Of a DNA stretch of 37,025 nucleotides, positions 8,534 through 16,851 are shown piece after piece (position 1 is the first letter of the stretch; every line of letters starts with the position of its first letter). A program made the position numbers and the translations under genes. The stretch comes from JBLNDG01 sp050261415 (GTDB lineage: Bacteria > Bacillota > Clostridia > Lutisporales > Lutisporaceae): NCBI GenBank assembly GCA_050261415.1, contig JBLNDG010000152.1, positions 1 through 37,025 of the forward strand, written 5' to 3'. The notes under the pieces are model-generated. The model worked only from the letters and a program-made list of their open reading frames with translations. It did no database searches and had not been told where the DNA came from.

Positions 8534-9481
8534 ATGAAAAGAGTATTAATGCTTGCACTAGTTTTAATATTAAGCGTATCCCTATTTGGTTGTGCAAGTG
8601 TAAGTAGCGAAGATCAGCAGAGTCAAGGCGGGCAGAATGTGCAGACACCGAAGCAAACAGATGAAGCAGACCAGGAGGCAGTTAAAAGCCTAGTGGGGAG
8701 CTTTGGCAGCAAGCTTCAAAACGTCTCGCTGCAGGCCCCTAAAGATGCAGTGGCAAAGAGCATGCAAGAAAACTATAGCGATTTTGTATCCCAGGGACTT
8801 CTTGAAAAATGGGCTAATGATCCTTTAAATGCTCCTGGAAGACTGACTTCAAGTCCGTGGCCGGATAGAATAGAAGTTCAAAATATTGAAAAAAAATCGG
8901 ATAACGTGTATGAAGTTAAAGGTGAAATAATTGAGATTACCAGTGTGGAAAAAGTAAGCGGAGGAGTTGCAGCAAAAAGACCGGTTACCCTTGAGGTAAA
9001 GAAGATCGACAGCCGCTGGCTTATTGATGATGTTACCCTCGGCGCTTATGATGAAACCAGTTCAAAGACCAGCTCAATTCTATATAAAAATATACAGTAC
9101 GGCTTTAATTTCTCCTTGCCGCAAAGCTGGAAGGATTATAAGATAATCGTTGATAAATGGGAAGGTCTTGATTTTGAAGACTCGAAAGGTGAAAAGGTAG
9201 TTGAGAATGGTCCGTTAATTTATATCAGGCATCCTCAGTGGACATCCCAGAACCCACGGCAGGATATACCCATAATGATACTTACTCTTGCACAATGGGA
9301 TTTACTGCAGAATGATAAATTTCATATTGGTGCAGCACCAGTCTGGCCAAGCGAACTTGGCCGCAACAGCAAATATGTTTTTGCACTACCGGCACGTTAC
9401 AACTTCGCATTTCCGACAGGATATGAAGAAGTGAATGATATTTTGAACAATAACTCTCTGCAAACGGTTGAGGTTAAATAG
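8534..9481 (+). CDS. Secreted lipoprotein of unknown function
   Basis: 315-residue predicted lipoprotein. The N-terminus MKRVLMLALVLILSVSLFGC is a type II signal peptide with lipobox SLFGC, placing the mature protein on the outer face of the membrane. After a Gln/Ser-rich linker, residues about 45-165 look like an NTF2-like or DUF4878-like alpha+beta domain. The C-terminal 130 residues (from YGFNFSLPQSWKDY) resemble PsbP/MOG1-like secreted domains. I choose ATG 8534 because AGGAGGCAGCAAA precedes it exactly; an in-frame GTG at 8429 would bury the signal peptide. Stand-alone, ending at a strong terminator. Function unknown. Confidence 0.85.
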   Translation: MKRVLMLALVLILSVSLFGCASVSSEDQQSQGGQNVQTPKQTDEADQEAVKSLVGSFGSKLQNVSLQAPKDAVAKSMQENYSDFVSQGLLEKWANDPLNAPGRLTSSPWPDRIEVQNIEKKSDNVYEVKGEIIEITSVEKVSGGVAAKRPVTLEVKKIDSRWLIDDVTLGAYDETSSKTSSILYKNIQYGFNFSLPQSWKDYKIIVDKWEGLDFEDSKGEKVVENGPLIYIRHPQWTSQNPRQDIPIMILTLAQWDLLQNDKFHIGAAPVWPSELGRNSKYVFALPARYNFAFPTGYEEVNDILNNNSLQTVEVK

Positions 9482-9507
9482 AATAGAAAACTAATAGAAA
9501 CAAATAT

Positions 9508-9555
9508 AAAGGGGGTTCAAGTTGATTTCATACCTGGACCCCCTTATCGATTTTT
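9508..9555 (+). terminator. Rho-independent terminator after the lipoprotein gene
   Basis: Stem AAGGGGGTTCAAG pairs with CTGGACCCCCTT (one G-U and a small mismatch) over a loop of about 11 nt, followed by ATCGATTTTTA. It lies 27 nt after the lipoprotein stop. Confidence 0.85.
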
Positions 9556-9624
9556 AAAATATATAGCAAAATAACCAGGTTATGATATAATAAAGCTACT
9601 GAAAGCTATGAAGGGATGGATTAA

Positions 9625-10053
9625 ATGAAAGCTTCGAATCAGAAAATTACTACATTTTTCATATTTTCTGGGCAGGCTGAAGAGGCGATGAATTTCTATA
9701 CCTCCATATTTGACGAATCAGAAATAAGAAGTATAGTGCGTTATGGAGCCAACGAAGCCGGTAAAGAAGGAACTGTACTGCATGCGACATTTTCGCTAAA
9801 GGGGCAGGTATTCATGTGCATTGATAGCAGTGTTGAACAGCAATTCACATTTAACCCTGCAATATCATTGTATGTAACCTGTGATAACGAAGATGAGATC
9901 AACAGGTATTATGACAGACTATCCCAGGATGGTCAGGTTCTTATGCCGTTAGCAGCCTATCCATTCAGTGAAAAGTTTGCGTGGGTTCAGGATAAATATG
10001 GTGTTACATGGCAATTAAATTATGGAGGATTTATGAATTCTGAGTTGAAATAG
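9625..10053 (+). CDS. VOC family protein (PhnB/3-demethylubiquinone-like)
   Basis: 142-residue single vicinal-oxygen-chelate protein of the PhnB-like group. Family marks are KITTFFIFSGQAEEAMNFY at the start, the AISLYVTCDNEDEINRYYDRL block near residues 80-100, and the ending W.QDKYGVTWQLNYG. Such proteins form paired beta-alpha-beta-beta-beta modules that often bind a metal. This group includes many members of unknown substrate, so no reaction is assigned. ATG 9625 follows AAGGGATGG. It sits alone between the lipoprotein terminator and the small winged-helix gene and may be co-transcribed with the latter (64 nt apart). Confidence 0.88.
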   Translation: MKASNQKITTFFIFSGQAEEAMNFYTSIFDESEIRSIVRYGANEAGKEGTVLHATFSLKGQVFMCIDSSVEQQFTFNPAISLYVTCDNEDEINRYYDRLSQDGQVLMPLAAYPFSEKFAWVQDKYGVTWQLNYGGFMNSELK

Positions 10054-10117
10054 ACAATTGCTATTAATTTAGCATATTGTACATAAATAGCACAAAGTAA
10101 GAAGGGAAGGATAAAAA

Positions 10118-10297
10118 ATGGATAATTACGAAGTAATTTTGGAGTTTTTCAAGAAGGCTGAGAAACCGGTCAGCGCAGGCCAGATCGCAACTGCAACAGG
10201 TATAGACAGGAAGGAAGTTGACAAAGTAATGGCCAAGCTTAAAAAAGAGCAGACAATAGTTTCTCCAAAAAACTGCTATTGGGAAATTAAAAAATAA
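10118..10297 (+). CDS. Small winged-helix DNA-binding-like protein, 59 residues
   Basis: A 59-codon gene with a strong ribosome site (GAAGGGAAGG, 8 nt before ATG 10118). The product MDNYEVILEFFKKAEKPVSA... reads as a minimal winged helix: helix 1 (YEVILEFFKK), helix-turn-helix (SAGQIATATGIDRKEVDKVMAKLKKE), then a beta wing (TIVSPKNCYWEIK). This resembles stand-alone MarR/ArsR-like mini domains common in Clostridia and methanogens. Possible partners are the VOC gene upstream and the broken MFS gene downstream, but a regulatory role for either is only inference. A hairpin follows immediately. Confidence 0.75.
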   Translation: MDNYEVILEFFKKAEKPVSAGQIATATGIDRKEVDKVMAKLKKEQTIVSPKNCYWEIKK

Positions 10298-10311
10298 TAT
10301 TAGATTAATAG

Positions 10312-10345
10312 ATAAGCTGCTGCCATGTGCAACAGCTTATTTATT
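10312..10345 (+). terminator. Weak terminator-like hairpin
   Basis: ATAAGCTG (10312-10319) pairs with CAGCTTAT (10333-10340), extended by TGC/GCA after one mismatch, with a small loop and TTATT afterwards. It lies just behind the 59-codon gene and before the MFS pseudogene. The short T tract makes it a partial terminator at best. Confidence 0.5.
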
Positions 10346-10369
10346 GTCTCGGAGAGAAGGTGCTAAGCT

Positions 10370-11610
10370 ATGAAAATAGGCTCATATATAAGGAACCTCT
10401 GTAATGAAAACTTACATGCACTAACGCATAAAGACTTTAGAATCTACTGGATTGGACAGTGTATTTCCCTTATGGGAACATGGATGCAGAATATCGGCCT
10501 GTGACATGGCTTGTATTTTCCGTTACAGACTCCTCCTTCCTACTTGGTCTGCTGGAAACAGTCCGCTTTTTGCCCATCACCGTATTTTCACTGTTTGCCG
10601 GGGTGGTCATTGATAAATACCCAAAAAGGACAATTCTTATAATTACCCAGACTGCATCAATGCTTTTGGCTTTTATTCTATCGTCACTTGTATTTACTCA
10701 CTTAGTCAGGTATGAATATATTCTGGTTCTGGCTTTGATTTTGGGCTTTGCCAATACGTTTGACATACCTGCAAGACAGTCATTTACAGTAGAAATGACT
10801 GGTAAGGATGACTTAATGAATGCCATTGCACTTAGTTCTGTCACATTCAACCTGGTAAGAATTGCAGGACCGGCTGTAGGAGCATTAGTGCTTGCATATC
10901 TCGGAGCCGACTGGTGCTTTTTATTGAACGGTATAAGCTTTATGGCTGTAATTACCAGTTTGATCAGAATTGAAGACCGGTCATACGTACGTGAAAAGGC
11001 TCAGGATGATAATATGCTTACGGAAATAAAGGATGGGCTTAAATATATTGCTAAAGAAAGGTCGTTGTTTCTGACCATTTTATTGACTGTAATTGTTGGA
11101 GTATTTGTACTTAATTATGACGTTCTGATTCCGGTATTCGTAAAAAATGTGCTGCACCAGAGCGAGAAGGTATATGGTTTGCTGATATCCTCCATGGGGG
11201 TAGGGTCATTATTGGGAGCATTAATAATTTCCGCAAAGAGCAAATCCGGCCCTGGGATGAAGTTTTTGATAGGAAGCTCATTGGTAGAGTCCGTGCTCCT
11301 GATATTAATCGGGCTCACCAGAGTATATTATTTTACTGCAATTCTGTTGGTTATTTCCGGTATGTTTAATATGTGGTTCAGTACTATTTCCAGTGCAACA
11401 CTTCAGCTTACCTCAAAGGATGAATATAGAGGAAGGGTAATGAGTGCATATTCCCTTGTTTACGCAGGTACAGCGCCGCTGGGGTACATGTTTGCAGGTG
11501 CAATGGCTGATAAACTTGGCGCTGACACGGTTTTTTCCATGAGCGGTATGATAACCATCGCCCTAATAGTTCTGCTGATAAGGATGTTATTACACTTAAT
11601 ACGCCATTGA
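10370..11610 (+). pseudogene. MFS exporter (DHA3/EntS-like), frameshifted
   Basis: Together the two frames encode a full-length major facilitator exporter of about 411 residues (12 helices). Translation would start at ATG 10370 behind AGAAGGTG and give MKIGSYIRNLCNENLHALTHKDFRIYWIGQ...GTWMQNIGL, then hit TGA at 10502-10504. The rest, TWLVFSVTDSSFLLG onward with the DKYPKRTIL loop, is in the next frame to 11610. One base lost (or two gained) around 10500 explains it. The family exports drugs or siderophores. No promoter-proximal start would rescue the second frame, since its only candidate (10459) cuts off helix 1. Either a recent pseudogene or a sequencing indel. Confidence 0.85.
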
Positions 11611-11670
11611 TATGTTCCCACGAACGTAAGGGTCAAAAATCAACCAATGACATCAATGCTATCTTCTCGA

Positions 11671-11800
11671 GCCATACAGAATCGGTTGCGAGGATTGAAC
11701 GGCTGAAAGGCAGATGAATCAAGGTCATGGCGGATTCGAGCTGTATAACGGTGGACGGCAACCCTGGAGAGTACAAAAAAGATGACATAGAAATCAAATG
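11671..11800. repeat. Degenerate intergenic remnant, copy A
   Basis: The 310-bp gap 11611-11919 holds no convincing gene. About 120 bp of it resembles 14999-15110: both carry CATAC.GAAT, then GCGAGGATTGA or ACGAGGATTGA, GTGAAAGG or CTGAAAGG, GATGAAT, and further on TACAAAAAAGATG. Translated on the plus strand, both show an H-T-E-[SC]-V-x-R-I-E motif followed by a stop, which could be the tail of a lost gene. I cannot name it with confidence. Confidence 0.5.
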
Positions 11801-11919
11801 TGCATATTTCAAGGGCTTTACCCTGGGTATTGACAATTTTGCTTTTATAAACAACAATAAAGTATAATTGTCACTGAGAGAATTTTACTATGTAGAATTA
11901 AGGTAGAAATGGAGTAGTC

Positions 11920-12819
11920 ATGATGAATCTGAAAATTTTCAAAGGGTTTGAGCGGTTTGGAGACCATTATCCGTCCGGGACTGTAAAGTATGCCATGGGA
12001 AATAGGGAGGAAGCTATACCGGAGCTGCTTGAAATCCTGGAATATACTTTGAGCGATGTCGAAAGATTGTCTAAAGATGAGAAATACCTTATCCATTTTC
12101 CAGCCATATATATGCTTGCTTATTTTCATGAAACAAGAGCATTTGACTATATTATAAGAATTGCATCCCTGCCGGATGTACAGGCGTATGATTTACTGAG
12201 TGATACAATTACAGAAGATTTCGGGAGAATACTTGCTTCAGTATGTGATGGAAATATTGATCCTATTAAAGGGATCATTGAGGATTCTTCACTGGATGAA
12301 TATGTGAGATACCAAGCACTTGACTCCCTCCTGATCCTCTTGAATAATGGTGTGGTTTCAAGAGAGCAGCTTGTTTTTTATTTTAAAGAGCTTTTCAACG
12401 GGAAGCTCGAAGTAGACTATAGCTCAGTATGGGATTCACTCCCCCGAACCTGTTCCTTGATACATCCTAAAGGTCTCGAGTATGACATAAGAAAGGCTGT
12501 AGCAGATGGCAAAGTAATGGAAATAATTGCTGGGCTGGACTATATGAAGTGTCAGCTTCATAGGCCTGTCAAAGAGGTTCTGGATGAACTGAAAGAAGAC
12601 AAATCGTACTCTCTGATTTCTGAAAGAGACGTATACTCGTTGGAGGGATGGGTTGGAGTTGATTTCGATGAGGACTTTGAAGATGCATATGCGGAGGAGT
12701 TTGAGGATGATTATGAAATTCCGTTTAATATACCTTTCAAACGGGAAAGCTTTGTTGGAAGAAATGATCCCTGCCCTTGCGGCAGCGGCAAGAAATATAA
12801 AAAGTGCTGCGGAAAATGA
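11920..12819 (+). CDS. DUF1186 protein with C-terminal SEC-C motif
   Basis: 299-residue protein. Residues about 40-200 match DUF1186, an all-helical HEAT-like module: IHFPAIYMLAYF, TEDFGRILASVCDGN, YVRYQALDSLL, and VWDSL....LIHP. An acidic linker (residues about 244-268) leads to the SEC-C zinc knuckle GRNDPCPCGSGKKYKKCC at the very end, the same zinc-binding tail that lets SecA contact ribosomes and SecB. DUF1186 function is not established; SEC-C tails suggest protein or ribosome contact. ATG 11920 or the adjacent ATG 11923 follows GGAG at 11911. An unrelated protein at 15601 has an almost identical SEC-C tail. Confidence 0.88.
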   Translation: MMNLKIFKGFERFGDHYPSGTVKYAMGNREEAIPELLEILEYTLSDVERLSKDEKYLIHFPAIYMLAYFHETRAFDYIIRIASLPDVQAYDLLSDTITEDFGRILASVCDGNIDPIKGIIEDSSLDEYVRYQALDSLLILLNNGVVSREQLVFYFKELFNGKLEVDYSSVWDSLPRTCSLIHPKGLEYDIRKAVADGKVMEIIAGLDYMKCQLHRPVKEVLDELKEDKSYSLISERDVYSLEGWVGVDFDEDFEDAYAEEFEDDYEIPFNIPFKRESFVGRNDPCPCGSGKKYKKCCGK

Positions 12820-12955
12820 AGATAATGTCGCCAAGGGAATACCGGCGTCATACCTTGCCTGAAGACACTAAAAAATAAATGAATACCGTAGTGTAGTTAA
12901 CATAAAATGCATAACCCTGAAATTGTAATTCTGACACGAAGAAGAGAAAATGATT

Positions 12956-13078
12956 ATGGATAAGACTAATCAGGAGAAGGCAGTTGAAGAATTGACTATG
13001 CTGCTGATGTGTTTAAATATTGGATCGGAAGTGGTAATCAACGAGTGGAATAATCATGCGGAGCAGGGAAATAATTGA
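12956..13078 (+). CDS. Short ORF resembling the DUF6429 N-terminus, probably truncated
   Basis: A 40-codon frame, MDKTNQEKAVEELTMLLMCL onward (ATG 12956, or 12950 in the same frame), follows an AGAAGAG purine tract. The start resembles the first helix of DUF6429 proteins (EELTLLLLYLTSW type), but those run to about 80 residues and continue with a conserved WKGYDF block that is missing here; the rest (EVVINEWNNHAEQGNN) does not fit. It looks like a stub of a lost gene, sitting in a 300-bp gap (12820-13119) that otherwise shows nothing clear. Confidence 0.4.
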   Translation: MDKTNQEKAVEELTMLLMCLNIGSEVVINEWNNHAEQGNN

Positions 13079-13119
13079 TTTGTTTGATAAATTTATTGCG
13101 GAGAAATACAGGAGGTAAA

Positions 13120-14898
13120 ATGAATCAGAAAGTATTTATCCAGAAATCAGATGAAATATTGAACAGTATGAGCATAGAGGAATTAAGAAGATGTCTGCAT
13201 AGTATTGCAAGAAAAACACCCGAAAGCAATATAGCGTCATTTCTACAGTTGCTTGAAGATTGCCGTGGTCAAGATGTTCGGGAAGATAATAAAGTGAAGT
13301 TAAAGTATAAAAGGTTAATACCCGATGAGAAAGTAAAAGAAAAGCTAAGCTATATAAAGAAAATTTTTACCATAATTGAAAATGGCGAATTGTGTTTGTC
13401 GGCCCAGGGATATGAAGACTATTCTAATGGATATTGGTCTAGTGGATGGATATGGGAATATGAGGACAATGAGGGTATTGGCAGGATAATCGAGGATGCG
13501 GTTTTGTTTGCACATGACTGTATGAATGATTGCAGATATGAAGAAGCAGTAACAATTTTTAAATTGGTTATGGATACTCCAATATTTGTTGAAGATGAAT
13601 ATGGTGGAGATTCTTTTGAGTTAAGCCTTAAAGAAATGGTCGATGAAAAATTGGTTGGAGTTAACTTAAAGGTACTTGCATTAGACGTACTGTATTCAAA
13701 TTATCAATTACAGACGGCTGCTCAACGTGCAAGTGTTTTGTATTCATATTTCACATATCCTTATTTTAAAGAGATTCATATTGAAGACATTTTTTCGATA
13801 GGTAGAGAAGAGTTAAGCGATACTGATGAGTTTTTGCAATCGTGGATTGATTTTCTTGCTCAACAGAGCGGTGAGGTTTCGGCGCGTTTATTAAAGGAAG
13901 GTTTATTATATTATAAAGGAACGGAGGGCTTGCTGGAAATGGCGAGAAAATGCTATAAAGAGCATCCATCCGTTTACTTGGCTGCCTTATCGGAATATGA
14001 AAAAACTCATGATTATGAGAGAATGAAAGAGATTGGAAAAGAGGCGCTTGATAGAGTAGAAAGCGATTTGAAAATACGTGGTGAAATTGCTTTGAAGACT
14101 GCGCAGGCATCACATTGTGTCAATGATGGCGAATTCATGAGAAAATGCTGGTATGAAGCATTTTACTCGAATTCAACGATACCAAATTATTTAAGACTTT
14201 TTGCAGACGAAGCGGCAATAAAGGAATATAAGGATTTAGCAAAAAAAAAGATAGAAAAATTGCATATATCTAATTGCCATAATAATCATTACATATCTGA
14301 AACAGGTAAAAATAACATTACCGAATTGGAATATAAATATCTATGCTTTTTCTCAGGAAATTTTGATAAAGTCCGAAATTGGTGTATGGAGCAGAAAAGT
14401 CCGTTGGGGTGGAGCGGCCATTTTATCAGCAATGGAATAGATTTGATGCTATTGTATCTATATGCGGATAATAATCTGGGAAAAGCCGGTAAAAAGATAG
14501 CAGCTCGGCTTTCAGACAGGCTGGGGTTTAATGAGAGCAAAAACCTTGTGTTCATGGAAGAAAATTCTGTATTTGAAACTGAAGTGAGCGCACAAAAAGG
14601 TGATAAAATATTTTGGAATATCTTTTGTTTATGGAAAGTAAATTATGCAATTGCTGCGGATGATATGGAGTCACATGTCAAGTGGCTGGAATCAGTAATT
14701 GATAAAAGAATAGATGGAATTGTAGGTGGAAAATACAGAAGTAAATATCATGATGTTGCTTTACTGGCAGCTGCATTGGGGGAAGTACAAGAGTCGCTAG
14801 GCATGAAAATGGCAAAAAGGATTGTTATAGACAGGTATTTAGAAAGATACTCACGGCACTCAGCCTTTCGTGGAGCATTGAAGGAATACATGGATTAA
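13120..14898 (+). CDS. Large helical protein of unknown function, 592 residues
   Basis: I do not recognise a named family. ATG 13120 has a perfect AGGAGG site 4 nt upstream; an in-frame TTG at 13075 lacks one. The protein is soluble and almost wholly alpha-helical, with TPR/HEAT-like pairs (for example LLEMARKCYKEHPSVYLAALSEY and ERMKEIGKEALDRVE) and no membrane segment or catalytic motif. The C-terminal block (KYRSKYHDVALLAAALGEV then MAKRIVIDRYLERYSRHSAFRGAL) resembles the tail of a set of bacterial proteins often linked to SWIM zinc fingers, but no CxCx-type SWIM motif is visible here. Its A+T-rich codon choice differs from the flanking genes, suggesting acquisition. It stands alone between decayed DNA segments. 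Confidence 0.8.
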   Translation: MNQKVFIQKSDEILNSMSIEELRRCLHSIARKTPESNIASFLQLLEDCRGQDVREDNKVKLKYKRLIPDEKVKEKLSYIKKIFTIIENGELCLSAQGYEDYSNGYWSSGWIWEYEDNEGIGRIIEDAVLFAHDCMNDCRYEEAVTIFKLVMDTPIFVEDEYGGDSFELSLKEMVDEKLVGVNLKVLALDVLYSNYQLQTAAQRASVLYSYFTYPYFKEIHIEDIFSIGREELSDTDEFLQSWIDFLAQQSGEVSARLLKEGLLYYKGTEGLLEMARKCYKEHPSVYLAALSEYEKTHDYERMKEIGKEALDRVESDLKIRGEIALKTAQASHCVNDGEFMRKCWYEAFYSNSTIPNYLRLFADEAAIKEYKDLAKKKIEKLHISNCHNNHYISETGKNNITELEYKYLCFFSGNFDKVRNWCMEQKSPLGWSGHFISNGIDLMLLYLYADNNLGKAGKKIAARLSDRLGFNESKNLVFMEENSVFETEVSAQKGDKIFWNIFCLWKVNYAIAADDMESHVKWLESVIDKRIDGIVGGKYRSKYHDVALLAAALGEVQESLGMKMAKRIVIDRYLERYSRHSAFRGALKEYMD

Positions 14899-14998
14899 AG
14901 ATTTTATTAAAAATGCCTCAATAAATACAATTTTGTCAGAAGAAACCCTTCCACCAAGGCCTCACCAGCTTCAAGCGGCATCATTTTTGTATCCTCAA

Positions 14999-15110
14999 GG
15001 CATACGGAATGTGTTACGAGGATTGAGAACGTGAAAGGCTGATGAATAAAGGGTTTGGAGCACTTGGTTGAATAAAATAACCCTTGTGTATACAAAAAAG
15101 ATGCCTATAA
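14999..15110. repeat. Degenerate intergenic remnant, copy B
   Basis: Within the 340-bp gap 14899-15241, this block is homologous to 11671-11800 (see that entry). On the plus strand it reads SSRHTECVTRIENVKG and a stop; on the minus strand a 62-codon open frame covers it, and both copies share a minus-strand F-x-x-SIL-x-T-x-SV-x-LE pattern. Neither strand is a convincing gene. The rest of the gap is A+T-rich with no recognisable signal. Confidence 0.5.
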
Positions 15111-15241
15111 ACCTAGAAGCTATTAACTTTCAAAATACAATCAAAACTGCAAACAATTAAAATCAATTTTCAAATCGTGTGTTGAAATGAAAATAAAAAT
15201 AATATATAATCACTTCAAAGCAGTAAATGAGGAGTGGTTTT

Positions 15242-15526
15242 GTGGAAACGAGAGCAGGCAGACTGATAAAGGTAGGTAGTGAAAATGCGGAGTATTCCTG
15301 TTTTATTCCTGCACCACTTCCGCCAGACAACCCACCGATTCAATATGATGATGAAATGATTTATCTGATATCTGAAGCAAACAGGTACATAGGAAGATTG
15401 GATGAGGCAACGGATAATCTGATATCTCCAAATTATGAGGAAGAAATTCTGAGCAGCCTTGATAAACGTAAACGGAAGAAAATCTTTGTATACAAGAAGT
15501 ACATAGACGCATTCAATAAAAATTAA
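15242..15526 (+). pseudogene. Fic family protein, N-terminal domain stub
   Basis: 94 codons from GTG 15242, 8 nt after GAGGAG (an in-frame ATG at 15227 overlaps that site). The sequence RAGRLIKVGSENAEYSCFIP then PLPPDNPPIQYDDEMIYLISEA and RYIGRLDEA is the Fic_N domain that begins many Fic/DOC AMP-transferases. After about residue 60 it stops resembling the family: the usual KEA.LSSQIEGT inhibitory helix and the catalytic HPFxxGNGR motif are absent, and no Fic core lies downstream. So it cannot AMPylate. A truncated relic is the likely reading; an independent short protein is possible. Confidence 0.7.
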
Positions 15527-15600
15527 TGGTTATTGTTAAGCTAAAAAAATGTAGATGATGAAAATGGTGAAGAATTGCCATTTTGGAAGAGGGAAACTTG

Positions 15601-16833
15601 ATGGATGAAAGAATTGATAAGAAAACAGAAGCGGCTCTGATAAATGCGCTGGAAAGCGCGAAGGCTTATAGCCGGCAACTGCAGGAAAACAGAGAGAAAC
15701 GGCTTTGGAAGAAGGTCGATATTCCATGCAGCCTTTATGATGCCATTAACGGGTTAACAAAAGCTGAAATGGATACAATCCGCAAGAACTATGATTTAAA
15801 AAATTTAAGCGCTCTCAAAAAAGCAGATCTGGCAGCGGAGCTTGCCAGGTTGATTCCCTTAAAGTTTAAGAAGATCATATATACATTGGATCAAAGCAGG
15901 TATGACTTTATCAAAATAATCATTAAGAATTCGGGAGTTATACCCGACATAGGTATTTCGGTTACGAATGCGGAAGCATTTATGGGATTCAGTATTATTT
16001 TCCCCGGGTTATATGAGGATCAAAAGGTATTATTCATGCCGGATGAACTGATAAACATTTTTTCTCAGATAGATGGCAGTGAGTTGGAAAACATTGTTCA
16101 ACGAAATACCGAGTGGATACGCTTAACCCATGGATTGCTTTATTATTATGGTGTCATGGATGCATGGCTCGTTAAAGAGAAGATTAAACAGCTTACAGGG
16201 CAAGAAATTGATATTCTGGAATTTATGAATGTAATGTCTTTTGCCTGTGAGTTCTATGGACAGGTCCGATACACGCAATATGGATATCAGGATGATAGAG
16301 TTTTTGATGCAAAGAAAATTGTTGAAGAACACAGAATGAGACCGGGAGTTGATTATTATCCTTTTACTAAGAAGCAGTTGCTGAAAGCCGGTGATCCGGA
16401 TTATGTCGACAAAACACCGGAGATGAACAGCTTTATCAGTTTCCTTCTAAAATATTATAAACTATCAGATAAGGAAACAAACGAAATAGCATTGCAGATA
16501 ACCAATATGATCAATGCGGATTCAAAGCCGACGCTGATTATTCAATACCTGCAGAGCTGGATGGAGTTTCCGTCGTTTGAATTCGTACAGCAGTTAACTG
16601 CGAAAATAATGGAGTTATATAATAATACGCGTCAGTGGGTGTTAAAGGGGCATACTCCCAATGAGTTGTTTCAGGAGGAAAGGAAATACTTAAAGCCTTT
16701 GCCGGCTGAGCCTTTTAAGATAGGTCAGCCAAATTCGAAAGTAATTGATTTGTCAACCAGCACCAAGGTCGGCCGAAATGATCCTTGTCCTTGTGGCAGC
16801 GGTAAGAAATATAAAAAGTGCTGCGGTAAATAA
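15601..16833 (+). CDS. SEC-C motif protein with Rho-N/SAP-like segment
   Basis: 410-residue protein ending in GRNDPCPCGSGKKYKKCC, a complete SEC-C zinc knuckle. Near residues 45-80 the pattern LTKAEMDTIRKNYDL..LSALKKADLAAELARLI is like the small Rho N-terminal/SAP-type helical motif found in several Clostridial SEC-C proteins. The middle is helical and unassigned. ATG 15601 is chosen because GAGGG lies 7 nt upstream; TTG 15583 is in frame but unsupported. The tail is close to that of the DUF1186 protein at 11920 in both protein and DNA. It may contact nucleic acid or ribosomes, but this is inferred only from the motifs. Confidence 0.82.
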   Translation: MDERIDKKTEAALINALESAKAYSRQLQENREKRLWKKVDIPCSLYDAINGLTKAEMDTIRKNYDLKNLSALKKADLAAELARLIPLKFKKIIYTLDQSRYDFIKIIIKNSGVIPDIGISVTNAEAFMGFSIIFPGLYEDQKVLFMPDELINIFSQIDGSELENIVQRNTEWIRLTHGLLYYYGVMDAWLVKEKIKQLTGQEIDILEFMNVMSFACEFYGQVRYTQYGYQDDRVFDAKKIVEEHRMRPGVDYYPFTKKQLLKAGDPDYVDKTPEMNSFISFLLKYYKLSDKETNEIALQITNMINADSKPTLIIQYLQSWMEFPSFEFVQQLTAKIMELYNNTRQWVLKGHTPNELFQEERKYLKPLPAEPFKIGQPNSKVIDLSTSTKVGRNDPCPCGSGKKYKKCCGK

Positions 16834-16851
16834 TTCAAATAGAGTATATGA

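Noticed and set aside
11727..11867. 46-codon open frame (MADSSCITVDGNPGEYKK...) in the gap before the DUF1186 gene
   Set aside because: Weak ribosome site, no family I recognise, and it overlaps the degenerate repeat; kept only as a possibility.
14907..15095. 62-codon minus-strand frame in the gap after the 592-residue gene
   Set aside because: No ribosome site and it coincides with a degenerate repeat also read on the other strand.
11671..15110. Interpreting the paired remnants as an insertion sequence or transposon
   Set aside because: No transposase frame, terminal inverted repeats or target duplications could be seen.
15583..15600. TTG 15583 as start of the second SEC-C gene
   Set aside because: No ribosome site before it; GAGGG sits 7 nt before ATG 15601.
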